Positions 10,656 through 23,670 of a DNA stretch of 64,000 nucleotides are shown here, piece by piece. Position 1 is the first letter of the stretch. Each line of letters opens with the position of its first letter. The position numbers were made by a program, and so were the translations under genes. The notes beneath the pieces are model-generated. The model did no database searches. It saw only the letters and a list, made by a program, of their open reading frames with translations, and had not been told where the DNA came from. This stretch comes from Crotophaga sulcirostris (lineage: Eukaryota; Chordata; Aves; Cuculiformes; Crotophagidae): contig VYZB01000211.1 of the NCBI GenBank assembly GCA_013397455.1, forward strand, positions 191,968 to 255,967, read 5' to 3'.

Positions 10656-13600
10656 CTAGGAAAAAAGAAAATTTGTGTATTCAGATTCGGATCTGAAACT
10701 TGGCTATGTGATTACTTATTAAGAGTCCTGAGAAATGCTGCAACAACTGCAACAGATAATATAAATCGATTAATTATACAATACCAATTCAAATTCCTTG
10801 AAATTTGTCTGAATCACACTGGGATATTCTAAGAGCTACTGTCCTGTACCATGGTATTGAAAACGCAGATGATACTCAGCTATAGTGTGTTTCTTTTTTT
10901 ATTTTTTAATAAACAGATGAGAATCTGTGAAAGTCCAAATCAAAAAACTTTGGAACTGGCAATGAAATGTATTTTTTTGCATCACCTGACGTAAATATGC
11001 CTTCGTCTCTGGAGGTGGGGTGGTATTTTTGGGATTAAGTCCATCATTTTTTTGTTGCCTGTACCACACAGTTAGTATGCACATAGTGATGAAGTTTTTG
11101 CCTGCCTGCCTGCAGCTTCTCTCCCACAAGAGGGAGATCCGACTACTTGGGTGCCGGGGCTGCAGGAGGAGCTCAGCCCCGACCCTGCTCTAGTCCTCAT
11201 TCCTTATAGAAAGGCGCTGAACTTTCTAATTCATCTTCAAGCTGCTGCGTCCTGCAAGGCACCTGACATCCTGACATTTATTTCTAATCCTTAGTTTCCC
11301 TTTGTCTTTCCCTTTTCTCTTTCTTGATCTTTGTCGGCCCCTGTCCCATCAGCCAACTAACCTTGAAGAACTCATAGCAAATCCTTTACAGTGCTGGAAC
11401 CCCCAGCCAAGTAAATATTACTTTGCTTTGTCAAATGCGAGAGAAAATAACAGGAAAGGAAGGAATATTTTAAAATTAAGTATTAGAAGGTCCTCATCTA
11501 GAAAAACCTCATCCCTGTGTCTCTTCAATTCAAATTTTATAAAGAAAAGAATTGCAAGATCAGGACAAAACTTCATCACTTTCTTTTTTTCTACATTACC
11601 AGTGACTTACAACCACTTGTATGACCCCTAACTGAAGGAACATATCACAGGTCGCATTCCTGATGGGGAAGGATAATATGAACAATTTTTTCTACTTAAT
11701 AAAAGCTATCGTGAGCCTCTAAAAAAATCATGTAAAGTTGTAGCGTTTACCATCATCTCCCCCACCACGCCCCAACCTTTATTACACAGGACATTTAGGG
11801 TTTTCAGGGATGTGCACATAAAAATTTTATCTCTCATAAGATCTTCCTGGATAATTCTTTCCTGGACAGTCTGCTATTTTGAAACTAAAAAGTTATCTAC
11901 TGAACTATTAACTAAAGAATTCTTTACACACACTAAAACAATTAAAAGAATTATCCTTACCAAAACCAAATGCTAGGTGATACTAGGTTTGACTGCCTAC
12001 ACCTATCTGGCCCTGTATTGTATCTCACTCCAGAGTAATCTCTGGTACATGGTTAGGGATCAATGCAGGAAATGGTAAAAATATACTTCCACCAGTTCAT
12101 ACTCCCCATTTCCAGTAGTCTGTGATGCTGCTATCTTTCCTAAAATACAAGTAACGAAATTTTTTAAGGGAACTATCACTGTTATTGCTCTTTAATATGC
12201 TAACGATAACTACTTTTAGGTTGATCTTGGACATTTTGTGTTGTTATTCAGAACTAACCGTTCTGACACAAAACGAATATAAGCACATACCCTGTAGTGA
12301 GAACAGCTACATAATTTACAACCAAGACTTCGGAGTTTTGGTTGTTTCTCATTTTGTATAGTACCCACTTCTTTATAGGCTAATTAGCTTATACTATCAA
12401 AGAACATCTAGTATCTACACACAGGCTAAACTAAATACATTTTGAATCATTGTACGGTTTTAATGTTTTCATTATAAGTACTTTGAAAGTGATTGCAATA
12501 AATGAGAAGGAAACATATGTTGCTTCCTGAATTAAATTGTCATCATGGCTGACACATTGTAGATGTGAATACAGCAGTCAGAGACAGAATTAGCAAGCCC
12601 TTACTGTGTAGCTGCTCACAGAAGAGATATTATCCTACTTTCACCAGTTGATGAGACACATCCTACAGCCTTAGGAATCATCAGATGGAATATTTACAAA
12701 GAAGGAAGGAAACAGTACAGAAAATAAGCAGCTCTGTAGAACATACAGTAGCAGTAGTGAAAATCATATTCCAAAAAATGGCAAGAATATTCAGACATAT
12801 CTACTAAAGAAAAAGCTATTTGACTTGTGTTAACACGACAAGCAAAAGACAGATATTGCCTATTGTGTAAGATCCCACCAACCTATGGGTTTAACCTGTA
12901 TGTGACACATTGACTAGTGTTTTTATGTTGTAAATTTAAATGTATTTCAGCTTTTAATACAATGTCTCTTAACAGGGATATGGTATGCTTCTCCCATCTT
13001 GCTCATGCTTCCATTAAGACGTGCGAAACTGTGATGTGATACTCTGTCTGGAAAATTAATAGTAGGTAAAGACTCCTTTGTGTTTTTATACCTTTACTTG
13101 AAGAAAAAAATTCTCACAATAATTACAATCTGTCCTTATTTTATCTCTTTTTCTTGGATCTGTTCATTTTAAAGAATAATCCATTACTTTTCTTTCCTTT
13201 TAACGGAAGTATACACTAGCAGAGAGAGTCATCCTCATTATATTTACTTTGCAGCATACCACTATTAAGTGTTCAAATCCATTCCTGTTCGGCGTGACTC
13301 TTTTACCAGTGCAATATCATCATTAGAGGGATACATATGAAAAAAGGTAGGTAATGTATCATGTTGAAAATAACACTGGCCATTATTTCAGTACCCCGAA
13401 AAACTCTTTCCTGACATAAAACTTGGTGTGAAATTCATTTTGATTAATTTTAACTGCTCAAAATATATGTTTTGAGCAGCCTAGTCAAATTCATCCCTCT
13501 GGAGCTAAAGGGAAGAGAAAAAAAGTCTTCACAGTGTAACTGATCCCATCTACCTGTCTGAGAACAGAATATATGAATCTCTATCTTTATTGACCAGAAA

Positions 13601-14931
13601 GGGAACTTTTATTAATTTAAATGATATGCTTAACTTCTAGATGGCAAAATCCAAGTAAGGTCAGATGTGTGTGCCACCCCAGCCTTTTAGGTTGTGCATG
13701 TGATTGCCTAAGTCTAAAATAGGATGTATATTTGAGCAGCTGTGAGACACAGAGGTGAAGAATAACTGAGCACTTTAACAAAACTACTTTAAAAGTGTGA
13801 GTAGTGCAACTGTATTGAGCAAAATAGGCCAGCTGTGGACAAAAGGGATGATTCATTGCATAGATGTGATAGTAATTGTTAATAGTAATTGCCTTTAAAA
13901 ATGTATTCTTAAAAGTTAAAAAATGGAAATTAATAATGTGACAGTCCTACCTTTAAAAAGATTAAGGCATGAAACAGGATTACATTGTGTACTTACTGGT
14001 AGAATGTTACGTATAATGATAGTGGTTGTGAATCCAAGTGTTCTCAGGATTCCCTGTTTAGCTGTTTCCCAAAAAATTAAACTGGACAAGAAGAGAATTA
14101 TAACTCTAGTCCTGCAAAAATATGTATCTGACTTGTCATGATCTGTGTAAAACTGTAAGTGAGCCCCAGAGGTTAACTGTCCCTTGCAAAGTAATTAGAC
14201 ACTATTAAAGGGCAAGACATACATACAAAGAAAAATTGAGCCATAAAGCAAGATGGAACATGCTTGTAATGTAAATAGTTAATGCAAATCATTGTAAACT
14301 ACCTTACCTTTACTATAAATATTTTAGAACTGTGTACTGAAGCAATATAATGAAATTATTTTAAAATTTTTAACATGTACATGCTTTACAATGGGCTGAT
14401 ATTAATGTCTGAAATGCTACCAATGCTATTGTTTTATCAAGAAGAACCTTAGCTGTTCCTTCTACAATCATGTGTTTGATCTATTACGCATTACAAAGGG
14501 CCTATATATTACTATTACCTTTATATTTATTATGTATTGTTTGCCTAAATATGCAGTGTATGACTTTAGCATGTAAGAACAAGTAAAACCTCGAAGATTC
14601 TTAAATTTGGTAGAAGTTGTCTTTGTATTAAGTAGCTATTCTTCTTCTTAATGATCATAACCTCTAGAAGCCTGTAACAGCACCTATGATATTTATAGTT
14701 GTGTTGTATATTACTGATGTAAGAAAATGTTGGAGAAAAAGGAAGGTCTTTGTCCTAAATCTCATGAAGAACCTATGCAGAACCAGGCAGGTTGTAAAAT
14801 TTCTTTCAGTGCAGTCAGCCTGGACATGAGGTAAGGGGGAAAAGTTTTGATCAAACACAGGTGTTTGATAAAAAATTAGTTTTCCTAGGAAAATAAATTA
14901 CAAGGTGTTTATGCCTGCTTAATTAAGATAC
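10656..14931 (-). other. DACH1: DACH1 intron (about 4.3 kb)
   Basis: Intron between the two Dachbox-C exons, phase 1. It is mostly AT-rich single-copy sequence. Items inside it are a local GC-richer patch at 11100-11270 and a perfect 10-bp-stem hairpin at 13454-13479. Open frames in it (for example 11302-11631 plus) have no recognisable protein content. Confidence 0.9.
13454..13479. other. Perfect 10-bp hairpin
   Basis: CTGCTCAAAA (13454-13463), a 6-base loop TATATG, and TTTTGAGCAG (13470-13479) form a perfect inverted repeat in the intron between the Dachbox-C exons. It is shorter than a microRNA precursor. Confidence 0.8.
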
Positions 14932-15079
14932 CTCTGTTCTTCTGCTCCACAGCCAACTGTTTTTCAAGTGTTTCCCTCAGTTCTCGTTCCCTGAAGAGCT
15001 CCATCTTCAGTTCTGTTTTTTCCAGTTGGACCTGTTTCTCTTGAGCTCTGGCATTGTCTATAGCAACCTTTAGTAGACC
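14932..15079 (-). CDS. DACH1: DACH1 coding exon (Dachbox-C coiled coil, first part)
   Basis: This 148-bp minus-strand exon has an acceptor ending TTTTCGAACAG and a donor GTATCTTAATT. It starts in phase 0 directly after the TNIQ of the preceding exon and encodes 49 codons plus one base. The peptide starts GLLKVAIDNARAQEKQVQLE, continues with a Lys/Glu-rich heptad pattern and ends RETLEKQLAVEQKNR. This is the start of the conserved Dachbox-C, an amphipathic helix or coiled coil used for EYA and other protein contacts. Compared with human DACH1 as I remember it, the residues after KTELKM read ELF rather than DFL, and the later QLA is followed by V rather than M. Both are conservative changes in a region otherwise nearly identical. 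The exon is too short and too interrupted to appear as a long ORF; recognition rests on protein similarity and splice phase. Confidence 0.96.
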
Positions 15080-16239
15080 CTGTTCGAAAATAAAGTTGGA
15101 TAATGTATGAAGAATGTTAGAACAGCTGATAATAAATAACTTCTGTTATTGCTCCTTGATTAATCACATGATATTTTACAAATGAAATAATCCTATTACT
15201 GAATCAAAGGCTCCCAATTATCATCAGTAAAAAGCCAGAAGTCAAGTTTTCCCAGAAAATGCAAACTCACCGTGCATGTAAGTAACAAAAAAGTTACAGG
15301 AATAGGCTTATTCTTTGTAAGAGATAAGAGATAAGCCTACAGCAGGCACTTGCTTGTGACCAAAATAAAAAAAGCTGTCACATCCAAAAAGAACTGGCAC
15401 CCCCACAATCACATCATCCAAAGAATGGCAAATTCAATCTCTAGTACAACTCAAACCAATGGAAATTACCAAAGGGAGAAAGGCTCTTTTAAAAGCTTGC
15501 CATTTTGTTCCTTATTGATGTTAATTCTTATTATTTTCAAATATTTTCTTATTCTAAACAGTTTCCAAGGAAGATACAGTTATTGGGAGGCTAAGCAGAG
15601 GACAGTCACAAAGCAGGAAAATATCTCTGTTTTGAAAACTCTCTGACTTTGTGCAACATGTTACCTCACAGCAGAGAACAAAATGTAATCATCTCTCCAT
15701 TTCTTGGCCTGGCGTGGTTGAAATAAACTCTACCTTTTTTTGTTGTTATTTTATCAGGAAATAATGATTCAGCCTATTCTAAACTATTCTTCAGAATTTC
15801 AGCTTCACAATTCCTTCTTCTTAGCAAGGAAACAGGAAGATTCTAGAATAGGTAATAACTAGACAGTTAGGATGCTGAGATAAGAATGAAAATGAGGAGA
15901 AATAGAATTGAAATAAATGAACATGGGAAGAGGAAACATTTCCTTTTCAGTTTTCCAGAAGCCTGGCCACCAGGCTCCTAGCTCTACATCTGAATCTCTC
16001 CTTTTGAAGCTACCATCATAGACTAGATAATTAAGCACAGATATGCACGTATGAACCTCCATGGATATGAACCTAAGTCTGCTGTATCGTAGGCCAGTCT
16101 CCCGACAACTTAACTGTAGAGGTAATTTTACCCAACAGAGATTTAATTACTGATATAAAGCAAAACAATGGGAGAGACAAAACGACACGAGAGACTGAAG
16201 GGTATTCCCCAATAGCTCTGTTGGGAAAGCATTCAGCTA

Positions 16240-16350
16240 GCAGGAAAAAGGTTCACAGTCAAGACCTGGTTTCAGAACAATCATACTACAGACATGAAAT
16301 TATTCCCCCACCTCTCAAGTGAGCTTCCTCATCTATCAGGTACATTTCCT
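16240..16350. repeat. Possible MIR-like relic, antisense
   Basis: 'ggttcacagtcaagacctgg' and, later, 'gagcttcctcatctatcagg' with 'tacatttcc' weakly follow the order of an antisense MIR ('ggttcaaatccc', 'cagtttcctcatctgtaaaa'). Too diverged for certainty. Confidence 0.3.
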
Positions 16351-17499
16351 AAGCTGGATTCTGGGTTGCATTTTTTTTTCTCTAAAATTCTTTGAAATAT
16401 CTCCAAAAAGGAAACGAAAAAGAAGCCAGCATGATGATACTTGAGAAATGAAGAAAGTATTTTTCATGAGTGTTAGTCTGCACATTTTTTCCACTAGTGT
16501 TCCCAGCGTCAACGCCTACTTTGAAATCTGTGTGCTCCAAACTCCTCTCTTAAATCAAGTTTGTACCATTCAGAGCTTAATGCTTTGCAGTTCTATTACA
16601 CTTCACTTTATTAATGAAGTCTACAGGAGCTGAAAGAACTCAACACCTCCTGACTGCAAGGACCAGATGGCCACCAAAATGAATCATATTAGAAAATATC
16701 TAACAATGGCAACACTACAAATGCATGTACGAATATGTTTGAAGGTTTAGCAGTTTTCTTTAAGAGAACCAAATGCTATTCTGAAATAGCTAAAACACAA
16801 AGGTATTTTCTGTTGAGTGTCAACCCTGGATGACTACTAAAGAAATCCATATAAAGCTAAATATAAAGCTCTACAGACATATGCAAAGAAAAATAGAGTT
16901 TGAAATATCTGCAAAGCTTTTCCAATCTATTTTTTACAAGGTTAATATCTACCTAAATTCTGTTAACTTCCCCTGGTTTACTCTCCTACATTTACACCCA
17001 TCACAAACTGTTTTCTATGCCTTTGAACTAGTAAGAATTCGAAGTAGGAGCTGTTTATCAATACCTGCTTCTCGGTTATGCTTAAACTCTAGAATATTTT
17101 AATCTCCTCCAACTCATCACTTACTGGAATATGTGATTTATCCAACTTACTAACAAACCAGATCAAGTGAAATGACATGAAAAGTATTTGTTGATGAAAA
17201 GTGTATTGCCAAGTAAGTTTAAAGCTGCGAACACCCTCCTGGAAAATTCTTACAATCCATCTTGTTTAACGATAAAATCGAGCTGCTAAAGCAACTGCCA
17301 TCTTTACTCAATTCAACTACATCCATGTACATGTTTCTTCTTCATCAGGAACAAACAATTAGTAACAAATGAAAGAGATCATTATATCAAGTGCCCTTTT
17401 AGATCACCCCAATTAAAACTTTAGTTTAGCTGTATTTTAATTCTAAGATACCAAATTCTAATTTTCTGCTCTGATTGCTCTTGTTGACTTATCTTTGAA

Positions 17500-17800
17500 A
17501 GATGTACTCTCAGTGCAAAGCCTAGAGATTATTTAGCAAGATGCCAATGTTGGCACCATTTAATGTGTTGATTGGTTGTATTATCAGTAGCAGTTTAAAA
17601 TAAATTACTATTAAACTATTATTGTCCTTGGCTGACAAAACACAATATTTTGGTGTTCTTTAAATATGAAACAATCATTATGAATAAACACGGAGAATAA
17701 TGCTAAAGTGTAACACTGATGTGTGTAATTTTACATTAAGAATTGCTGCAAAGTGTGAAGCTGCTAAAAGCACACTACAACTTCTATTGAATTTCTACAC
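17500..17800. promoter_or_regulatory. Candidate conserved non-coding element
   Basis: Mixed-composition stretch without repeats. It carries an inverted TGCCAA-TG-TTGGCA pair (17542-17555), a GATTGGT CCAAT-type box and several TTATTA/TAAT cores. Proposed on sequence character only. Confidence 0.25.
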
Positions 17801-20109
17801 CACACTTCCTCCTCCAATCTTTCCTTTTTTTTTTTTATACTTGCTGCTAACATAGCTAATGGTAATACATTACCTATTGCTGCTGATTATGTCTGAAAAA
17901 TATTAGCTTTTTGGAACCAAGACCCACTAGGGACTACTTATAAGCTACACAAAATTAAGTTTCATTTTTAGAAGTTAAATCAGTGCACATCAGTAGGCGT
18001 CCAATGTGAAAAAAATTCTGCACTAGAGCCAAACTGATGCATATGCAAAAGTGCTGTTGCTGCCAATGACAGCTCTAATGTAAAAATACTGGAAACATTC
18101 AATATCTCCCTGTATTCAATGCAGAAGGGGGTGAGAAAAACAACTAAAAAGTACAGCAACTAAAAATTATCAGTGCCCCTTGGAACAAGAATAGCAATTT
18201 CAGAGTTGCATGAAATTCTATTAATTCTCCCAGTGGATCAGCTGTAAAAGATTATACAAAATACAGTATGTCCAACTTGTATTTGCTATGGCTAATCCTC
18301 TAACCTGATATTAAATCAATATGCTGCCAATGACAATTGGAAATTCAGTGCAACACAGGACATCAACAAAAAGAAAATATTTCTCTTTAGGGAAGGTCAG
18401 ATGTTATGGAGGCTGGATAATGATAATTGTAGAGAACATGCTCAGGTTCCAGATTTGGTTTTAATACAGTATCACTCTATCTGGAGTCAGGCTTTAAACA
18501 CGGCATGGCATTCTCCTCTGTGTTAATATGTAAAATATATATATATATTTCAACATATAACTAATTGTCCAAAATTGACATTATTACCCTGGAGATTTAC
18601 AGATCTTTCTGATTTGTTTTGTTTACTTTAAGGCACTTATTTTCATATTTTCTGCTCATAAATTCTTCAGAAATGTCCAAAATAAAAAGTTAAGTTGATA
18701 CATAGTTGAACTTTCTTCCCCTTCTCCAATGTATCCAAAAACACCATCACAACGCAGTCTACTGATCCTGGACATTAAACATATACCAAATTTCAAGTCA
18801 ATCTCAAAACCAGTATTATCCATCATTATTTTTAAAAAAATGCAAATAATGTGCTGCCTGCTTTGAAGGAGATGGAAGGGAAGTTATATAGAAGCTCTTT
18901 CTAGCTACATCTGCAGCGTGTTCCACCTAACATAATTTAGTCAGCTTCAGTTATATGTGACATCAAAATGGCCATACTAGCTACTCCAGTGGTCTACCTA
19001 GAATATCACATCCTGTTTCCAGCAATTGCCCACAGTGTGTGAAAAAAGGACAACTAGAAGGACAAGGCATGCATGCAGTGAAGCTTTCCCAACCAAATCT
19101 CCCAGGTTCCAGAGATTTGCAGCTCAGAGCCTTCCTACTGCAATATTAGATATCCATGGTGAAAACAGTTTCAAATAACGTTTGCTTTTAGTCAGGAAAT
19201 TTTATATAATTTGTTTGCTGTCCTTATTAAAACTATTTAGTGAAAGGCTTGCAAAAAAAATAGATAATTTTTTAGTTAATGCCACTTAACTGGTTAAATT
19301 TTGAATATTTGTTATTTTTAACTGACTAGTGACTTAGTAACATAAGCATGGTAAGATAACACAGCTTGACTATATATATAGATGGCTCCAGACAGACATT
19401 TTTGTAATATTTCAAATTGAATATCTCCATCACAGGTAAAGGTATATTGTACAAGTATAAATGACATTTTTCCATTAATGCCTTCTGTGAAAAATAAAAT
19501 TATTCTCTTAAATTTTAGCAGAATATAAATAAAATAACATGAAGCAAACCTGTAATTTTGACTGTATTCAGTGTTTGCAATATTTTTCTCTTGTGTATTT
19601 AATCATAGATGAAAAAAGTGCAGGAGATTCACAGCAATAAAGCCAGTAGTCTACTTCGTTTTCATGGGGGAATTTAGCTTGCAATCATGCATTTCTTTTA
19701 CTAATATTAACGGGATACCTGCAACTTACTTTACATATATCTTTAGAAATACTTAGCAACAAGACTGTGTCAATACAATACAGTCTTGACAGACAAATAT
19801 AGCTATCGGAGTGCAACTAATTCACCCCTTAGATATTAATGGAAACTCAGCTCAGGGACAGTAAAGATTCAGACTCTAAAAGCATAAAAGAACATTACTA
19901 TTATCCAAGAATATTGCAGTATCATGAAAGGCTGTGGCTGTAACATACTTTGGCATAATCAGGCCATGACTCAAAAAGGTGAACTTATGTGAGAGGTATG
20001 GAAACATCTTTAGCCTTCTTACCAGCACCAACACAGCATTTTGCTGTGACCCACCTTCCATCACCCTTCATCCTCCCTGCAGCTGCACACAGACTTCCAG
20101 CATTTCATT

Positions 20110-20151
20110 CATTCCAGCATTCCACAAATGCATTCCAGCATTCAACAAATA
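20110..20151 (+). repeat. 21-bp tandem duplication
   Basis: CATTCCAGCATTCCACAAAT(G) at 20110-20130 is followed directly by CATTCCAGCATTCAACAAAT(A) at 20131-20151, 19 of 21 identical. A weaker partial copy (CTTCCAGCATTTCATT) precedes it. Confidence 0.85.
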
Positions 20152-20589
20152 TACATGGGGAAGGAACAGGCATATCACTTAATTTAAGCTCCCTGGGGAA
20201 ATTTATTTTATCTTCCTTTTAGATGTTCAAATATACATCTGACCAAAAAAAAGTCTCCAATCTAATTATTTTATATGTATATTTGTTTTAGTTATGCTTT
20301 GTTACAGTTTATTATTTGCATTTCAGCAGTTCCCAGCAAGAAATAAAACACTGGTTGCTCTGGGTACTGTATATTGTTATTATCTCCTCTTTAAATATAC
20401 AAAAATTAATGATTGTATTTTTTGTTTCAGTAAGTATTTATGGTGAAGTAAAAAAAACCCACACATATGATATACAAAAGGAAATAAATTTAACTAGCAG
20501 TCCCTGGTGACAGCGATAGCAAACAGGCTTTTCTAACACTTGCCTAAAATTGCAAATTAGTGATTAGGGGCTATGCATTTAACTTCAGT

Positions 20590-20720
20590 ATGGATGGAAG
20601 AGACAGGCTCACCTGTGTTTATTGGCCAATTTTAAAGGATGACTCAGTCTTCTAAAATTGCAGTAATTAGAGCTAGGCACCAAGTTCAATCACCTGAACT
20701 CTTCAGCACCTGCAAGTCTT
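20590..20720. promoter_or_regulatory. Candidate conserved non-coding element
   Basis: 'gtttattggccaattttaaa' (CCAAT and GTTTATT forkhead-like), 'gatgactcagtc' (AP-1 TGACTCA) and 'gcagtaattagagc' (homeobox TAATTA) occur within about 100 bp. No repeat resemblance. Confidence 0.3.
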
Positions 20721-22195
20721 ATGGCACATTTTGTTTTCAAATATCAAAAGTGTTTAAAAATTTTTACTCACATACCCAAAAGCACTGTACCCATGGCAAG
20801 GTTTAGGATTCTCCTCACCCTGACAAAGGTCAAAATGACATCTCTTAGTGCCCACACAGTATCCTAACCCTGTTCTATTTTAAAGCCGGACAGGCTCTAC
20901 AGCCTCTTCTGTAGGCACCCAAGGGTCTATATTACACAGATCCCCTGGATCCTGCACCTCACACAACTGAATATACAGCAGGTGATCATAGGACAGATAA
21001 CTATCATCATATCAATACACACTGGTGTAGCCAGAGGCTGTTTATTATGTAATCATGTCACCATGATAGCCCTAAAATACAGGCAACCTCCACCACCACA
21101 CGTGGGTAGTTGTGCATGCACCCCGTCCCGTGACCTAATGAAGATGCACACTTGCATTTCACAAGCAGACATAGATCCTTTTGGGGAAAGGATGCGTCCG
21201 TGTTTTTTCATGCATGACTCAGAAAAAAAAGAACAGCATTTACCAAACCACTCATCTAGCCTTTGGCTAGATTTCTGTTATTTTCTGTTTCAAAAGCATC
21301 TTAACAGTGGAGGCACTGAATGGACTGTAGGCCAGATGATCTTTTCTAAAAAGCCAGATCTGCTCCATGGCTAGCACAGCTGCAACAAGAGAAAGGTGAG
21401 GGTTCGTACTGCTCCACCTGCTCTCCACACCTCTATACTGAAAGCGATGCAAAATTCATCTGGGCCAAGGGAGAGCAAAGTGGAATTTACCCAGTGACGA
21501 GTGTACTTCTGACTCATGTATTAAATGTATCATGGTTTTCAGGTAGTGCTTATGCATTTCTTAGCAAAGTCACAAATGCTGTTGCAAGCAGGGACTAGTA
21601 CAGAAATTCCCCTTCCCAAAAATCATGTTAACAAATTCAAACTTGTAGTCAAATACCTAAAACTCAGTTCTGAAACTGTCATTATCACGGTATCTAACTC
21701 ATTTGTGGGCCTAGGGTAGCCCCCTCTCATTGCAATAATTGCTAAAGATAGAAATAATTTCAAATGGTACTGATCAGAGAAACTGCCAGTATTGTGCGTA
21801 AGTTATTATAATAGACAATACTGTTTTTAAAAGAATACTTATGTTTTTCTACATATGTGGGAAAATCAAGCTAGCTTTTTTCTTTTTAAATGAAGTGATT
21901 TTCTGATGTTGTCCTGATAGAGACTGAGTGGAGCGAAATGCTTTGATCATATCTGAAAGGATTCTCAGAGATCTGTGGAAGCCATGTAACACAATGTGGG
22001 GACATACTGAAAAAAATCCAAAAGGACTTACGTCCCACCTGTTTACCCTGATAGATGCTTTGTCGTGCTGTGGAATGCCAAGGTAGAGGGCAGTATGTAA
22101 AAAAGCACAATGAGAAAATGTATAAAGAAGTCTTTGTTTTTTTATGTTGCCTTTCATTTTAGCTCTTCACTCCAGATAACGCTTGTGTTTACTTT

Positions 22196-22216
22196 AAAAA
22201 AAAAAAAAAAAAAAAA
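22196..22216 (+). repeat. Poly(A) run, 21 bases
   Basis: Uninterrupted A21 on the plus strand. No target-site duplication or recognisable processed pseudogene was seen upstream of it. Confidence 0.9.
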
Positions 22217-23670
22217 GCAATGACTGAATTTCTCATTCACATTTTCTGTAAAACAACACTGAAATCATTCCTGGTAAATTAATCCTGGTCATTTATCCCA
22301 AAGGAGTGCGGCACTCTCATACTCAATCACAAGATTAGCTAACCTGTTGATGCTGAATGCTTTGCTCATTAGGTTGCTGTCTAGAGATATTGAGCACATA
22401 CATTTGTAAAAAAAACTACTAACAACTTTCCTGTACATGCATACACAGTTTAAACATTACATCCTTTGCTAACTGTATTTCTTCATTTAGAAAAAAATAC
22501 ATTCTTTACACATTGCAGCAGATCTGTTAGAAGAATGCTAACTGTTGTAGAATTACCTTGGTTTATGATTTAAATATTTAAGATCCTAAGTTACAGAACC
22601 ACAAAAAGCAATCACAAATATGCTCTTTTAGACAAGGTAGATATAGCAATACTTAACTCTTAACTTTTAATTCATATATTTTTCATAAAACAACTCTGAA
22701 GTGCCATAAATTTTAATTAGATTGCTTAAGAAAGTAAAGTGAGCAGGATTTGGCCTACTCTGCTACAGCCTTTGCTGAATAAAATACAATTGATTTTATG
22801 TATTTGCAGGAATGAGCAGGGAAAAATATTGTGACAAATACATTAGAAGCCAGTATCTGCACAGATCAGGCTTATCTGGAATGAATAGAACATGGCTTCA
22901 TAATTACCTGCACTAGCACTTTGCTTCTGCATGCAACATGCAACCATATTGTTGCAAAAGTTGCATCTGGGGAACACATGATGACTGAATTCATGGACAA
23001 AAAACTTTCTTCATTCTAATAGGAAACACTAACATCTTGGCTCCAAGCTAAATGCTAGTGTATACTTTAAATAATATTTTAATCAGGCTCTACTGTACAC
23101 AGAATAGGCATTGCGACTACAGAATAGGAAATCTGCAGAAAATCTGGTAATACCCTTTGAAGTCTATTCTTTGAAGACAGTAGTTTAAGAGAAATGAGCC
23201 TATTTATGAAAGGAGTGCTTTTTTTGTGAACGGTTTTATGGGAGACACATTTCAAATAGCTTTAAATATCATTTCCACCTTGGCACTTCAGCAATTTAAA
23301 CCAGCTATTTATTAAAGAAATATTTCTCTGCTTAGTAAATGAGATAAAGTCAAACAGTAAGATACATTTCATTAGGCTGTAATAAAAAGAGCATTTAAGA
23401 CAAATGTTGTTAAACACACTGATGTAATTTTCATCAAATTCTCTGCTGTGGTTTAATATATTATCTGTATTTTTATGTACTGTATCTGTCAGCTTCTAAA
23501 TTCATTTGTTTGCTGTGGTTCCTTTAAAACCTAAATTGCTAGAAAGTTTCAGTAAATAGTTGATCCAAATAATCTTATGAACTGATTAAGCTGGAATGGC
23601 TATATTAATTTAGACAAATCTGCAACTGGCTCCTCTCCATCCCTTTAAGCTGATCTACAGAAAGGCCTAC

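Larger units (their letters stand above)
15080..23670 (-). other. DACH1: DACH1 intron (about 8.6 kb)
   Basis: Phase-0 intron between the linker exon and the first Dachbox-C exon. It is AT-rich and lacks clear transposable elements apart from a possible MIR-like relic near 16240-16350. It contains a 21-bp tandem duplication (20110-20151), an A21 run (22196-22216), a short (AT)n run near 18533-18549, and stretches at about 17500-17800 and 20590-20720 that read like regulatory sequence. The longest frame (20982-21374 plus, 130 codons) has no family features. Confidence 0.9.

Noticed and set aside
13454..13479. microRNA precursor
   Set aside because: The stem is only 10 bp with no extended pairing outside it, too short for a Drosha/Dicer substrate.
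20982..21374. 130-codon plus-strand open frame in an intron
   Set aside because: No domain, no recognisable similarity and antisense to DACH1; a frame of this length is expected by chance in 64 kb.
21849..22216. Possible processed pseudogene: sequence followed by A21
   Set aside because: No recognisable protein in any frame and no target-site duplication seen; the A-run is more simply a homopolymer.
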